Positions 10,340-20,483 of a stretch of DNA of 64,000 nt are shown here, piece by piece. How positions within the stretch are numbered: the stretch's first letter is position 1; the number at the start of each line of letters is the position of its first letter. Source of the stretch: Bacteroidales bacterium (GTDB lineage Bacteria; Bacteroidota; Bacteroidia; Bacteroidales; UBA932); the NCBI GenBank assembly GCA_022653735.1, contig JALCSU010000003.1, forward strand, positions 62,001 through 126,000. The letters run 5' to 3'. A model generated the notes under the pieces. It was not told the origin of the DNA. It saw only the letters and a program-made list of their open reading frames with translations, and made no database searches. The position numbers were made by a program, and so were the translations under genes.

Positions 10340-13300
10340 TTAAAATGATAGCGATAAACCACCCGTGAAAGTTTTAACAAGAGGATAACCTGTTAATCCG
10401 GCACTCAAGCACTCTGGGTCAAGATCTTCAATCTTCGAAATCGTAAAAAGGTTCGCTCCTCTGAAAAAGATTTTTAGCTTGTGGACACCAAAACTTTCGC
10501 TCCATTTAGATGGCAAAGTGTAGCCCAGCTCCATATTGCGAAGTTTAAAAAATCCGCCATTAACAACCCAGTAGTCGGAGTCGACGAAGTTATTGAAGTT
10601 ATTCTCGGCCCTCAGCACAGGATGAGCATTCCCATTAGGCAGGCCCTTGAATATTACATTTGTATATTTTCTGCCACCGTATATCTGATAATAGCTATTA
10701 GTAAGCATCAGATCGTAGTCGGCTAGCCCATAACCTAAAAGATCCAGATTTATTCCCTTATATTTAAGGCTGATGGAAATCCCATACTGAAGCTTCGGAG
10801 TCACATTAGCAATGACTGTTTGATCTTCGGCATTGATTACGTTATCCCCATTCACATCCTTATATTTGAAATCTCCAGGATAAACTTTCCCTTCGAAAGT
10901 CTGTAGCGGAGAAGATTCAATATCTTCTTGACTTGAGTAGGTCCCGATGACCTGATAGCCTTTGACATCTCCATCGTTAGTAACTTTCAACAACCCAGCC
11001 ATGTCATCAGGATATGGAACTTGCAGTTCCTTCGTGGTTTTTGATTTCCCATATGCAAGATTACCTCCTATGTTAAAGCTGAAATCTCCTATCTGCTTCT
11101 TGTAATGCAGCTCTGCGTCAAGCCCTTCCGAGCGATAAGCTTTTACATTATCATACATTAGGGCCGACCCCTTACCAGAAACGCCAGGAGTCACGTCACC
11201 AGAATTTGCGATGCTTCCTTTCAGTTCATTTCTAAAAATGCCGAACGAACCAGTTAGGGAATGTCTAAGTATTTCAAAATCAAGTCCAGCATTCAATTCA
11301 TGACTTTTCTGAAACTTAACATCCTTGTTCCCTATCTGAGAAATAGTGACTATATTGTTAAAAGATGTAAATTGAGCATAGGAAGAGCCAATTGAATAAA
11401 GGCTTTTATAGTAATAATTGGAAACTATTCCTGTGGAAGAATAATTAGTTGAGCCCAAGATTCCATAAGATGCTCTTACCTTTAGGTAATCAAGCCATTT
11501 CATTCCTCTCATGAAATTTTCTGAAGATGCTATCCATGCTGCTCCGATTGTCGGGAATAGGCCGAAGCGATTCTTTTTAGCAAAGCTAGGCACACCGACA
11601 TAATTAGCACTCGCCTCAAGAATATACTTATCCTGATAAGAGTAATTGGCCATAGCACCTATGTTTACCCGCCTAACGCTGTGGATTTCGCTATTATAAT
11701 TCTGCTGTTGCATGAAATACATCATTATTGCAGATATTTTGTGATTGTTTCCCAAATCCCTATCATAATCCAGCACAGAACGGAAATGCCAATTCCTGCG
11801 TCCCACGACATCACCTTGCACTAACGATGTAACGACTGGGTCATATCCCCATTTTCTCACAGTCAATATATTGCCATCATCATCAAAAGAAGTCGGCTCA
11901 TATACCGAAAATCCACCATCTTTCCTACTTGAGTAATAATTATATATATCGAAAGTGACGGAATTATTCCATGCAAGTCCTTTTATCCATTTCCCGAAAT
12001 CCATCTTCATCGTGAAATCCGACTGCAAGTAGGTAAATTCTCTATTTACATGGCCGTTTCTAGAAATAGCGCCAAGAGGGTTATTTCTTCTTGTCTCGAT
12101 TCCGCCCAAGATGTCTTCATTACTTTCTCCACCTAAAATTGAAGAAGGCATAGTCATAGGAAATTCATTAGGTCTAATATTGCTGAGCAGCGTGAAATAA
12201 TCTGAAGCAGATGTATTTGCCCATTTTTTTATCTTCAGAGCCGCATTTATTCCTAAATTGAAAGTAATGAAGTCGAAAATAGTGTTATCAACATTCCCTC
12301 TGACAGAGATCGTGTTCTCTTTTGTAGGATAATCCGTATGCTTTTCAAGTCCTTTCTCTCCCTGATAACCTAGATGAAGGAAATAGCGCGTGTTTATCGT
12401 TCCGCCAGAAAACTGAGCATTGACTTTCGTCATGTTCATATAGTTTTTGAGCATATTATTGTACCAGTCAACATCTGGGTATTGGTATGGTTTTGATCCA
12501 TCATAATTAGATGGGTCATAGATTGCTTGCAGACCAATATTCTCAAGTGCTGTATTATATGCTGTTACATAATCCTTGGAGTTCAAAAACTGAGGATTTG
12601 CAGTCGGGGATTCAATGCTCGTCTGAGCATTAATCTTAAATTTATTCTCGTACGGTTTACCTCTTCTCGTCTTAACCATCAGAATGCCATTTGTATAGAC
12701 ACCACCATAGAGTGATTTCAAGGATGCGTCTTTTAGCAGCTGGACACTCTCGACTGTCTCTGGATCAACATAATCCAAATCCCGGACTACTCCGTCTACC
12801 ATAATCACAGGCGTGCCTCCATTAGAAGCCCTGACAAAACTATTATTAGAGTTCGAGCCCGGCTCTGATGAGGTTTTGCGATAGAAATACCCATTCAGCC
12901 TGCCAGACAATGCATCTGGGAGATATGTGGAAGGATAAAGTCCCAAATCTTCGCCAGAAACTGTAGAAACTGCGCCTACCGACCTATGTTCGCTAATCTC
13001 TCCACCATAGACTGTATAAATTTGATGATCTTCATCTTCATATTTATTCATCTGCTTTATGACTATCCTTAGTTTCTTCGATTGCAAAGAAGTAATTTCT
13101 ACCATTTCAGACTTGTAACCAGACGCTTTAACTTTTAGCACGTCTCCTAATGTAAAAAATTGCTCCACTATCCCAGACTTATCAGGCTCATATACCATTC
13201 TATTCTTTGACGATGAGAGGGAATAGTCCGATATAGTAGCACCATTTTCAGAAACCACTTCTATCCTGATAAGGCCCTTCTCCACTTTTTTCTTTGGCTT

Positions 13301-13372
13301 TGAGTCAAGGCTTAATGACATAAGCAAAAGGAAAGATAGTATTACGCAAGTGAGTATGTGTGTTGTTTTCAT
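10340..13372 (-). CDS. SusC/RagA-family TonB-dependent receptor (divergent N-terminus)
   Basis: Plug (PDALSGRLNGY, VIMVDGVVRDLDYVDPETVESVQLLKDASLKSLYG), C-terminal GLSLSF, paired with SusD. Confidence 0.9.
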   Translation of the reverse strand: MKTTHILTCVILSFLLLMSLSLDSKPKKKVEKGLIRIEVVSENGATISDYSLSSSKNRMVYEPDKSGIVEQFFTLGDVLKVKASGYKSEMVEITSLQSKKLRIVIKQMNKYEDEDHQIYTVYGGEISEHRSVGAVSTVSGEDLGLYPSTYLPDALSGRLNGYFYRKTSSEPGSNSNNSFVRASNGGTPVIMVDGVVRDLDYVDPETVESVQLLKDASLKSLYGGVYTNGILMVKTRRGKPYENKFKINAQTSIESPTANPQFLNSKDYVTAYNTALENIGLQAIYDPSNYDGSKPYQYPDVDWYNNMLKNYMNMTKVNAQFSGGTINTRYFLHLGYQGEKGLEKHTDYPTKENTISVRGNVDNTIFDFITFNLGINAALKIKKWANTSASDYFTLLSNIRPNEFPMTMPSSILGGESNEDILGGIETRRNNPLGAISRNGHVNREFTYLQSDFTMKMDFGKWIKGLAWNNSVTFDIYNYYSSRKDGGFSVYEPTSFDDDGNILTVRKWGYDPVVTSLVQGDVVGRRNWHFRSVLDYDRDLGNNHKISAIMMYFMQQQNYNSEIHSVRRVNIGAMANYSYQDKYILEASANYVGVPSFAKKNRFGLFPTIGAAWIASSENFMRGMKWLDYLKVRASYGILGSTNYSSTGIVSNYYYKSLYSIGSSYAQFTSFNNIVTISQIGNKDVKFQKSHELNAGLDFEILRHSLTGSFGIFRNELKGSIANSGDVTPGVSGKGSALMYDNVKAYRSEGLDAELHYKKQIGDFSFNIGGNLAYGKSKTTKELQVPYPDDMAGLLKVTNDGDVKGYQVIGTYSSQEDIESSPLQTFEGKVYPGDFKYKDVNGDNVINAEDQTVIANVTPKLQYGISISLKYKGINLDLLGYGLADYDLMLTNSYYQIYGGRKYTNVIFKGLPNGNAHPVLRAENNFNNFVDSDYWVVNGGFFKLRNMELGYTLPSKWSESFGVHKLKIFFRGANLFTISKIEDLDPECLSAGLTGYPLVKTFTGGLSLSF

Positions 13373-13402
13373 TTCAATATTCTCCTTCTAACCTTTTTCT
13401 GA

Positions 13403-15160
13403 TCACCATCCAGGATTCTGAGTAAAAAGCTTTCCCTTGTATGTATCATCCTGATAAATTGGGAATAGATTATTTCTATCTTCATAAACATGCGTTCTGT
13501 AAGGAGTTTCGATCCTTTCATACTTAAAGCCAGTAGGATATTCAGGAGTAGCTTTCTTGAGCTTCGTGATGGAAACCCTGTAGATTGCTTGATCTATCTT
13601 TGTGCCTATCAGAAGTCTTCTGATATCATAGAATCTATGATCCTCGAAACACAGTTCGACTCTTCTCTCGTTCTGAACTCTTTCCTTAAATGATTCTAGA
13701 TTTTGATAATCTTCCGGGAGATCAGCGATTCCCGCCCTATTCCGTATCTTATTAAGGGCCTCCAGAGGAGAGTATCGGGCATTATGAGAAACTGTCTTTA
13801 TGTCCCATCCTGCTTCTGTAGCAGCCTCAGCGTAATTTAGGTAAAGTTCTGCCATGCGGATGTATGGCCATACCATCTTCAGCTGTTGATTCCAGACATT
13901 TCCCAAGAATTTTCTCCAATATGTTCCGGTACCAGTATAACCATCATTGATAGAGCCGTCAGCACCATACTTCACATCTGCGCTTCCAAGATTATTGCTT
14001 CCCTCTGTGTAATTCCATATTTTCATAGTCCTGCCACTATAAGGAGTAGCTCCATTATAAAGCACATCGTGCTCGAATCTCAGGCCTCTACCAACATAAG
14101 GGTTCTGCTCGTTGTAACCGGAACGACTGTCTGAGATTGGATACCCATTTTCCATGTCAAAACAATCCACGAATGTTTGGTTCAAAGCTGAAGCATATTT
14201 CCCTCCGAGTGTTCCTGGTGGCCGTATTGTCTGAAGATAAGCTGCGGAAGCCCAGTTGATTTGATAGCGACGGCCGAACAAAACTTCTTTTGTGTAGACA
14301 TCACTATTTTCCCCTTTGAAAATATAATAGTAGTCTGCCCCATCCGCTAGGGCATAACCATTGTCTTCGGCATATTTGATAGCTTCGTCACATGCTTCTG
14401 CCGCCTGCTCCCAGAGGTTCTCTCTCTGAATCCCTCCCTCTGTCGTTGCTTGCGGGCTGGCAGCATAAAGCATTACTCTTGCATACATTGCCATAGCCGC
14501 CACAGATGTAGGATGCTGCCAGTAGCTGTCATCAACCGTCGGGGTAAGATATTCAGCAGCCGTCTTAAAATCCTCCGCAGCATTCAGATAAGTAGTCCTC
14601 ATGTCGTCTCTGGCATAGTCCAAATTATCTGAAAGATTTAATGGTTCTCTAAAATATGGCATGCCGCCCCATCTCCTGCAGAGTTCGAAATAAGCAAACG
14701 CTCTATGGAAATAGCATTGACCGAGAATTCTATTTTTGATAGCTTCATCCCCTGGGTACTGATCAATATGCGATATTCCCATATTAGAAATCCTGACATG
14801 CTTCCACATTCTTGTCCACACATCAGTATTGCACATTGTCGCCCGTCCTGCGGTTATCATTGTAAGATAATCACCGGCCGCTGCCCAAAGGTATGGGACA
14901 GTGAATGAGATAGTCGACATGGAATTATCTGAGATGTCATCCCATGAGCAATATGGAGACTCAGCGGCCTGCAAATATCGAATCATCGGATTCTGAATCA
15001 GCCATTCGACATATTTTTCATAATTATCTGCATTACCGAAGACCTCATCTTCGGTTAGCGCTGTAGTCTCTTCCCTCTTGTCAAGATAATTGCAAGAGAC
15101 CACCGACATAACTGTTACAATTACTAATGTTATTATCAATGATATTTTTCTCATAGCCAC
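13403..15160 (-). CDS. SusD/RagB-like nutrient-binding lipoprotein
   Basis: SCNYLDKREE lipobox, CYFHRAFAYFELCRRWGGMPYF, RRVELCFEDHRFYDIRRL. Confidence 0.93.
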   Translation of the reverse strand: MAMRKISLIITLVIVTVMSVVSCNYLDKREETTALTEDEVFGNADNYEKYVEWLIQNPMIRYLQAAESPYCSWDDISDNSMSTISFTVPYLWAAAGDYLTMITAGRATMCNTDVWTRMWKHVRISNMGISHIDQYPGDEAIKNRILGQCYFHRAFAYFELCRRWGGMPYFREPLNLSDNLDYARDDMRTTYLNAAEDFKTAAEYLTPTVDDSYWQHPTSVAAMAMYARVMLYAASPQATTEGGIQRENLWEQAAEACDEAIKYAEDNGYALADGADYYYIFKGENSDVYTKEVLFGRRYQINWASAAYLQTIRPPGTLGGKYASALNQTFVDCFDMENGYPISDSRSGYNEQNPYVGRGLRFEHDVLYNGATPYSGRTMKIWNYTEGSNNLGSADVKYGADGSINDGYTGTGTYWRKFLGNVWNQQLKMVWPYIRMAELYLNYAEAATEAGWDIKTVSHNARYSPLEALNKIRNRAGIADLPEDYQNLESFKERVQNERRVELCFEDHRFYDIRRLLIGTKIDQAIYRVSITKLKKATPEYPTGFKYERIETPYRTHVYEDRNNLFPIYQDDTYKGKLFTQNPGW

Positions 15161-15166
15161 TTCCTT

Positions 15167-18100
15167 TTAGAATCCGATTCTTAATCCAAGAGTGAATGAC
15201 CTAGTCATCGGATAGAATCCGTTCGTAAGTTCAGATCCTCCATCTGATGCCTCAGGATCTCCAAGAGGGTAATCTTTCGTCCATGTGTGCAGGTTATTGC
15301 CAGTCAAGTAAACGCTTGCGGACGATATCCTAGCTTTTGAGATCCATTTTTTAGGGATATTGTAGCTGACATTTATATTCTTCAGCCTAATGTATGAAGC
15401 ATCATACGTTGTATTGGTCTTTATCGAACCATCTTTTATATTATTATGCTGTCTGTAAGACTCCGTATGAATTGCAGGGTACTTCGCATCTGTATTGTAC
15501 GGTGTCCAATAATCAAGCTGATACTCGAAAATCTGTTTTGACAATCTATGTAAAGGCCATGCGAAATTATCGCAGGCAAAACGATCTATGCCAGAGACAC
15601 CCTGGAAGAGACAATCGAAGCTTATATTCTTGTATGTAACTCCTAGCGCCAATGCATAATTGTAGAGAGGATAATTCTGAGAATGCCCAAAGGCAAAAAT
15701 GTCATTGGTATCTATTGATCCGTCGCCATTGAAATCAACATATTCGGCATATCCTAGCCCAATAGGGTTGCCTCCATATGCAGGAGTCGTCATTAGGGCA
15801 TCGGCATCAGATATGTAGCCTGTAACATGATAACCTTTTATTTGCCCTATCCTGTAGCCAGCATCTTTCTGGTATGCTGGAGTATATAGTGGTTCATCCA
15901 TATTGATTATTCTGTTATCGCTAAATGAAACTGATGGCTTAGCGTAAACATACAGGTCTCCATTAAGGAAAGTGTCTTGAAGTTTAAGTTCTATTTCATA
16001 TCCCCTGGTTTTTGTTTTACCTAAGTTCATGTCTTTAGAGGATATGCCGACATAAGTCGGAATAGATTGACGCGAAAGGAGAATGCCAGACCGTCTTTCA
16101 TTATAGAAATCCAAATTCAGCACAATGGCATCATTCTTCAAGAAACTGAACTCAAAACCAATGTCACGTTTAGTAGCTATTTCCCATGTTGCGTCTTCAT
16201 TCGCAGCTCTGCTTTCCACGATAGGCGTGATGTTTGAACCTGGAGAGCTAGGAAGACCAGGAGTATAGCAGTCTGAAGATCCATTCGTATATTCTGAGAT
16301 GAATAACCATCTGGACGATGCCGCATCGCTGCCAACTTGTCCCCATGTAGCCCTTATCTTCGCTCTATTCACCCAACGCCTCAACGGCTTGAAGAATTTT
16401 TCGTTATGAATATTATATCCAAGAGCAAGAGATGGGAAGAAGCCGTATTGGTTATCTGGCGCAAATTGTTCAGAGCCATTATAACCAAGATTCCCTTCAA
16501 ACAAATAGCGCTTATCGTAAGCATATGTGACACGCGCCGCAATGCCTTGCTGGTAGCTCGGGAAAGCAACATTACTCTGGGTTTTCTTTCTCTGAGCTAC
16601 TATCATCGCCGTTACATCATTCACTCCAAATGTGTTGCTGTAATTCAAAGATGCTTCGTAATAATACGTCTTCGAATTCGAATCGAGACCTTCCGTCGAA
16701 ACAGAAGGCTCATCAATGGTCTCTTCTCTAGCATTGCCATCTCTACCGTAGCGACTGACCCATGTACCATCACTCAGAAGCTTATATGACAATGCATTAT
16801 AAGAAATCGTCTTAAGCCATGCATTCCTGTTATTGTAAGAACCAGAGAATTTAAAATTCAAGCCTTGAAGAAGAAAATCAAGATCTTGCTGAAGTTTGAC
16901 GCTCAGATTAATATTGTTCACTTTATTGGATCTGCTTCCAGAAAAACTGTTCGCTACGTAAGGATTCTCAGAATTAGTCAATTCAGTCGTTCCCAGCCTG
17001 AATCCAGTCTCATCAGGTCTCTCTGCATCGGGATACTCATCGAGAATTGATGCTGGATAATATGGAACGCCATCCATAGGTCCTAAAGTAAATATAGGAC
17101 GATAACGCCTCTGAATATTCGTTTCGTATGGTGCATTTTTATTCCCGATATAGCCGCCAGCATCGACAGAAAGAAGCGTTGTCTTTGTTAAATTAACGTC
17201 CACATTAAACCTAAAATTATATCTGTCATATTTGTAGGTAGGATCATAGTTCATTTGCTTGTCTGTTCTGATGATGTCATCGTCATGAAGGTAGCCTAGA
17301 GAAGCAAACACTTTTGCGAATTCTGTTCCGCCTGAGACATTAATATTATATCTGTGCCTATAGCCAGTCTTCAACATGAAATCCTGCCAATCAGTATCTG
17401 TATATACATAAGGCATGTCATGAGTGCGATAATGCTCTAATACTTCATCGCTTAGGATCGAGCCCCATTCTCCATCGTTCTTGGCAGCCTCATTTATTGC
17501 AAGAGCCGTATTGTAAGAATTCATAGGTTTAACCATGTTGATAGCATTCTTAATCCCAGTCTCAGCCACCAAATTGACCTTCACCTGTCCAGCCTGACCT
17601 CGCTTTGTCGTAATAAGGATTACGCCATTCGCACCTCGAACGCCAAAAACGGCTGTTGCAGATGCATCTTTAAGAACAGACATAGTCTCGATTTCATTGG
17701 CATCGATCTGTCGATAATCTCGTTCAACGCCATCGACTAACACCAATGGAGCAGAACCACTCCAAGAAGATTTGCCTCGAATAAGAATAGTTTGATTTTC
17801 GTCTCCTGGCTGACCATTCTGCTGAATCACGCTGACTCCGGACACTTGCCCTGAAAGAGCTGTAGCTATGTTCGTATTACTCGTTCTTGCCAAGTCATCG
17901 CCTTTCACTTGGGCAATAGATGCAACAGAACTTTCCTTTTTCTGGACGCCATAACCAACGACTACTATTTCATCAAGCATTTTATTATCTTCTGATAAAA
18001 CGACATTGATAGTAGTTTGATTTCCTACTTTGATTTCTTGTTCAAGGTAACCGATGCAGGAAAATACTAATACGGAATTTGCTGAAGGGGCTTTTATCTG

Positions 18101-18331
18101 ATAAGTTCCATCTAAGTCCGTCGATACCCCAATCGTCGTCTTTGATACCATAACGGCAGCTCCAGGAATTGGCTGGCCGCTCGCGTCTTTTACCCATCCA
18201 GAAATTCTGATTCCGCCTTGATCATTCTGGGCATGGGCGCAAAGACAGCCAAGAGACAAAGACAACAACACTACTGCGAGCCGCAACGTTGTGACAGCTC
18301 TCTGGTTGAATAGAATAGATTTGTGCTCCAT
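15167..18331 (-). CDS. SusC/RagA-family TonB-dependent receptor
   Basis: CarboxypepD_reg-like domain (GWVKDASGQPIPGAAVMV), VVVGYGVQKKESSVASI, LVLVDGVERDYRQIDANEIETMSVLKDASATAVFGVRGANGVILITTKRG; start set at MEHKSILFNQ. Confidence 0.95.
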   Translation of the reverse strand: MEHKSILFNQRAVTTLRLAVVLLSLSLGCLCAHAQNDQGGIRISGWVKDASGQPIPGAAVMVSKTTIGVSTDLDGTYQIKAPSANSVLVFSCIGYLEQEIKVGNQTTINVVLSEDNKMLDEIVVVGYGVQKKESSVASIAQVKGDDLARTSNTNIATALSGQVSGVSVIQQNGQPGDENQTILIRGKSSWSGSAPLVLVDGVERDYRQIDANEIETMSVLKDASATAVFGVRGANGVILITTKRGQAGQVKVNLVAETGIKNAINMVKPMNSYNTALAINEAAKNDGEWGSILSDEVLEHYRTHDMPYVYTDTDWQDFMLKTGYRHRYNINVSGGTEFAKVFASLGYLHDDDIIRTDKQMNYDPTYKYDRYNFRFNVDVNLTKTTLLSVDAGGYIGNKNAPYETNIQRRYRPIFTLGPMDGVPYYPASILDEYPDAERPDETGFRLGTTELTNSENPYVANSFSGSRSNKVNNINLSVKLQQDLDFLLQGLNFKFSGSYNNRNAWLKTISYNALSYKLLSDGTWVSRYGRDGNAREETIDEPSVSTEGLDSNSKTYYYEASLNYSNTFGVNDVTAMIVAQRKKTQSNVAFPSYQQGIAARVTYAYDKRYLFEGNLGYNGSEQFAPDNQYGFFPSLALGYNIHNEKFFKPLRRWVNRAKIRATWGQVGSDAASSRWLFISEYTNGSSDCYTPGLPSSPGSNITPIVESRAANEDATWEIATKRDIGFEFSFLKNDAIVLNLDFYNERRSGILLSRQSIPTYVGISSKDMNLGKTKTRGYEIELKLQDTFLNGDLYVYAKPSVSFSDNRIINMDEPLYTPAYQKDAGYRIGQIKGYHVTGYISDADALMTTPAYGGNPIGLGYAEYVDFNGDGSIDTNDIFAFGHSQNYPLYNYALALGVTYKNISFDCLFQGVSGIDRFACDNFAWPLHRLSKQIFEYQLDYWTPYNTDAKYPAIHTESYRQHNNIKDGSIKTNTTYDASYIRLKNINVSYNIPKKWISKARISSASVYLTGNNLHTWTKDYPLGDPEASDGGSELTNGFYPMTRSFTLGLRIGF

Positions 18332-18618
18332 ATAAGACCTATTAGTGTCTAGTGCTAAAAAAGTTTTTTCTAATTTCTGGCTTTCGTCAGTAGCGACAAA
18401 GCTATTCATAAATTTTTGTTGACCTATTATTATCGAATTAATAAGAAGAAAATTTGAACGACTTTGACCAATTTTTAATATTCGCTAGAAGTGAACCTGA
18501 CCCTCCTGCCACCATTTAAGCTAACCCTAACTCAAAAATCCAGGAAAAATGCACGATTTTTATTCAAGTTTGAATATTATTTGATTTTTTCAGCTAATCA
18601 AGCAATGGCTAAATTCTT

Positions 18619-18626
18619 ACCTTTGT
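18619..18626 (+). promoter_or_regulatory. Candidate -7 element TACCTTTG for the + strand sulfatase/HTCS operon
   Basis: TAnnTTTG 32 nt before ATG of 18658 ORF. Confidence 0.4.
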
Positions 18627-18657
18627 ATAAATAATTAATCAGCACTTCAACCCTTTC

Positions 18658-20463
18658 ATGAAACACAAAAAAGCAGCGCTCATAATGATTCCTCTCGCAG
18701 TAACGCAGATTGAAGCCTTCTGCGAAGAGAAATCTGTTTCAGGGAATGCTTCTCAAAGACCGAATATTCTCCTGATGATTGCAGATGACTGCACTTTCAC
18801 AGATCTTGGATGTTACGGCAGCGTAAACTCAACAACGCTAAACATAGATTCTCTTGCTTCACAGGGGATGCGGTTCACGAATTTTTTTCAGGCTACTCCC
18901 ATGAGTTCCCCAACAAGGCAGTGCTTGATGACAGGTCTCTACCCGATTCGGAATGGAGCGTACCCTAACCATGCAAAGGTTAACCTAGGAACAACATCAG
19001 TAGTGCAATACATGAAATCGCTCGGTTACAGAGTTGCTCTACAGGGCAAGCGCCATATTGCACCAGAAAAAATCTTTGATTTTGAATATCTTGGAGGCGG
19101 AAATGAAGATGTCAATCCAGACAAAGTACAAGCTTTCATTCTGGACGCACAAGCTTCAGGAAAACCTTTCTGCCTCTTTGTTTGCTCACATCAGCCACAT
19201 GTCCCATGGGATAAAGGAGACCAAGCTTCAATCGACCCTGAAAAACTTGTACTCCCATCATATTACGTTGATACTAAGGAAACGCGGACCGATTTCAGGA
19301 ATTATATTGCCGAAGTGAATTATCTCGATGGACAAGTTGGCGATATATTACAAGTGCTCGATGAAACAGGAGTAGCAGATAATACTGTATTCTTTTTCAC
19401 TTCAGAGCAAGGGAATTCACTCCCGTATGCAAAATACACCTGCTACGACAAAGGCGTGCAGACTGGGATGATAGTCCGCTGGCCTGGCACAATCAAAAAG
19501 CATTCTGAATGCGATGCGCTTGCCGAGTATGTAGACGTCGTTCCGACATTCATTGATATTGCTGGTGGGGAAGTCCCGGACTCACTTGACGGAAAAAGCT
19601 TTTTAAGGCTTCTTAAAGGAGACAAAGGACCTTTTAAGAATGAAGTCTATGCAGCTCAAACAACAAGAGGAATCATAAATGGGCCAGACCATTATGGTAT
19701 TCGTTCCGTCAGGAACGAGCGATACATTTATATTAGGAATCTAACACCTGAGGCTCTCTTCAGATGCGAAACCATTAGCTTGGATAAACCAACATGGGCT
19801 TCCTGGATTAAAGCTTCCAAGACAGATACGAAAGCAGAAGAACTGGTATGGAAATACCAGAACAGACCAGCTGAAGAGCTATACGACAGGATTGCAGATC
19901 CTGACCAAAGAAAAAATCTGGCGGGAAAACCAGAGTATGCTGGGATTCTAAAATATCTGTCCGATAAACTTGATGCATGGATGGAATCCCAAGGAGATAG
20001 AGGACAAGAAACAGAAATGGAAGCATTCGAGCATCAAATGCAATCCCAAAAAAGTTCTCAGAAAAAGTTCCTCTCGCAATATCGTGGTCGCCTATTCCTG
20101 AATGCACCTTATATATTCGAAGAAGACGGAATATATTATCTTTTCGATTTGAACGGGACGGATGACTCGCCTGCATACAGATCCATAGACCTAGCTCATT
20201 GGGAAGGGCCATTGGGAAAAAAGAGAAAAGACATGGCTTACCGCAAGACGAATGCAAATGAAACCCTTGTTCATGTCGGAGATTTGAAAGTAGAAGGATA
20301 CCTATTCAAAGATAAATTCGATAATGAATATGTCATATTCAATATGCCAGATGCCAATTCCGAGAATAATGCACTCAGAACATTTCTAGCCCCTTGCGTT
20401 CATAGTGGCAAAAGGGCCGTCAGGATCAAAGCAGGAAACATAGTTGAACCAGAAATATATTAA
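18658..20463 (+). CDS. Sulfatase (Ser-type, SSPTR) with truncated GH43-like C-terminal module
   Basis: RPNILLMIADDCTFTDLGCYGS, MSSPTRQCLMTGLYP; C-terminus LFLNAPYIFEEDGIYYLFDLNG resembles a first GH43 blade. Confidence 0.88.
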   Translation: MKHKKAALIMIPLAVTQIEAFCEEKSVSGNASQRPNILLMIADDCTFTDLGCYGSVNSTTLNIDSLASQGMRFTNFFQATPMSSPTRQCLMTGLYPIRNGAYPNHAKVNLGTTSVVQYMKSLGYRVALQGKRHIAPEKIFDFEYLGGGNEDVNPDKVQAFILDAQASGKPFCLFVCSHQPHVPWDKGDQASIDPEKLVLPSYYVDTKETRTDFRNYIAEVNYLDGQVGDILQVLDETGVADNTVFFFTSEQGNSLPYAKYTCYDKGVQTGMIVRWPGTIKKHSECDALAEYVDVVPTFIDIAGGEVPDSLDGKSFLRLLKGDKGPFKNEVYAAQTTRGIINGPDHYGIRSVRNERYIYIRNLTPEALFRCETISLDKPTWASWIKASKTDTKAEELVWKYQNRPAEELYDRIADPDQRKNLAGKPEYAGILKYLSDKLDAWMESQGDRGQETEMEAFEHQMQSQKSSQKKFLSQYRGRLFLNAPYIFEEDGIYYLFDLNGTDDSPAYRSIDLAHWEGPLGKKRKDMAYRKTNANETLVHVGDLKVEGYLFKDKFDNEYVIFNMPDANSENNALRTFLAPCVHSGKRAVRIKAGNIVEPEIY

Positions 20464-20483
20464 TAAATTTACTATCAAAATAT

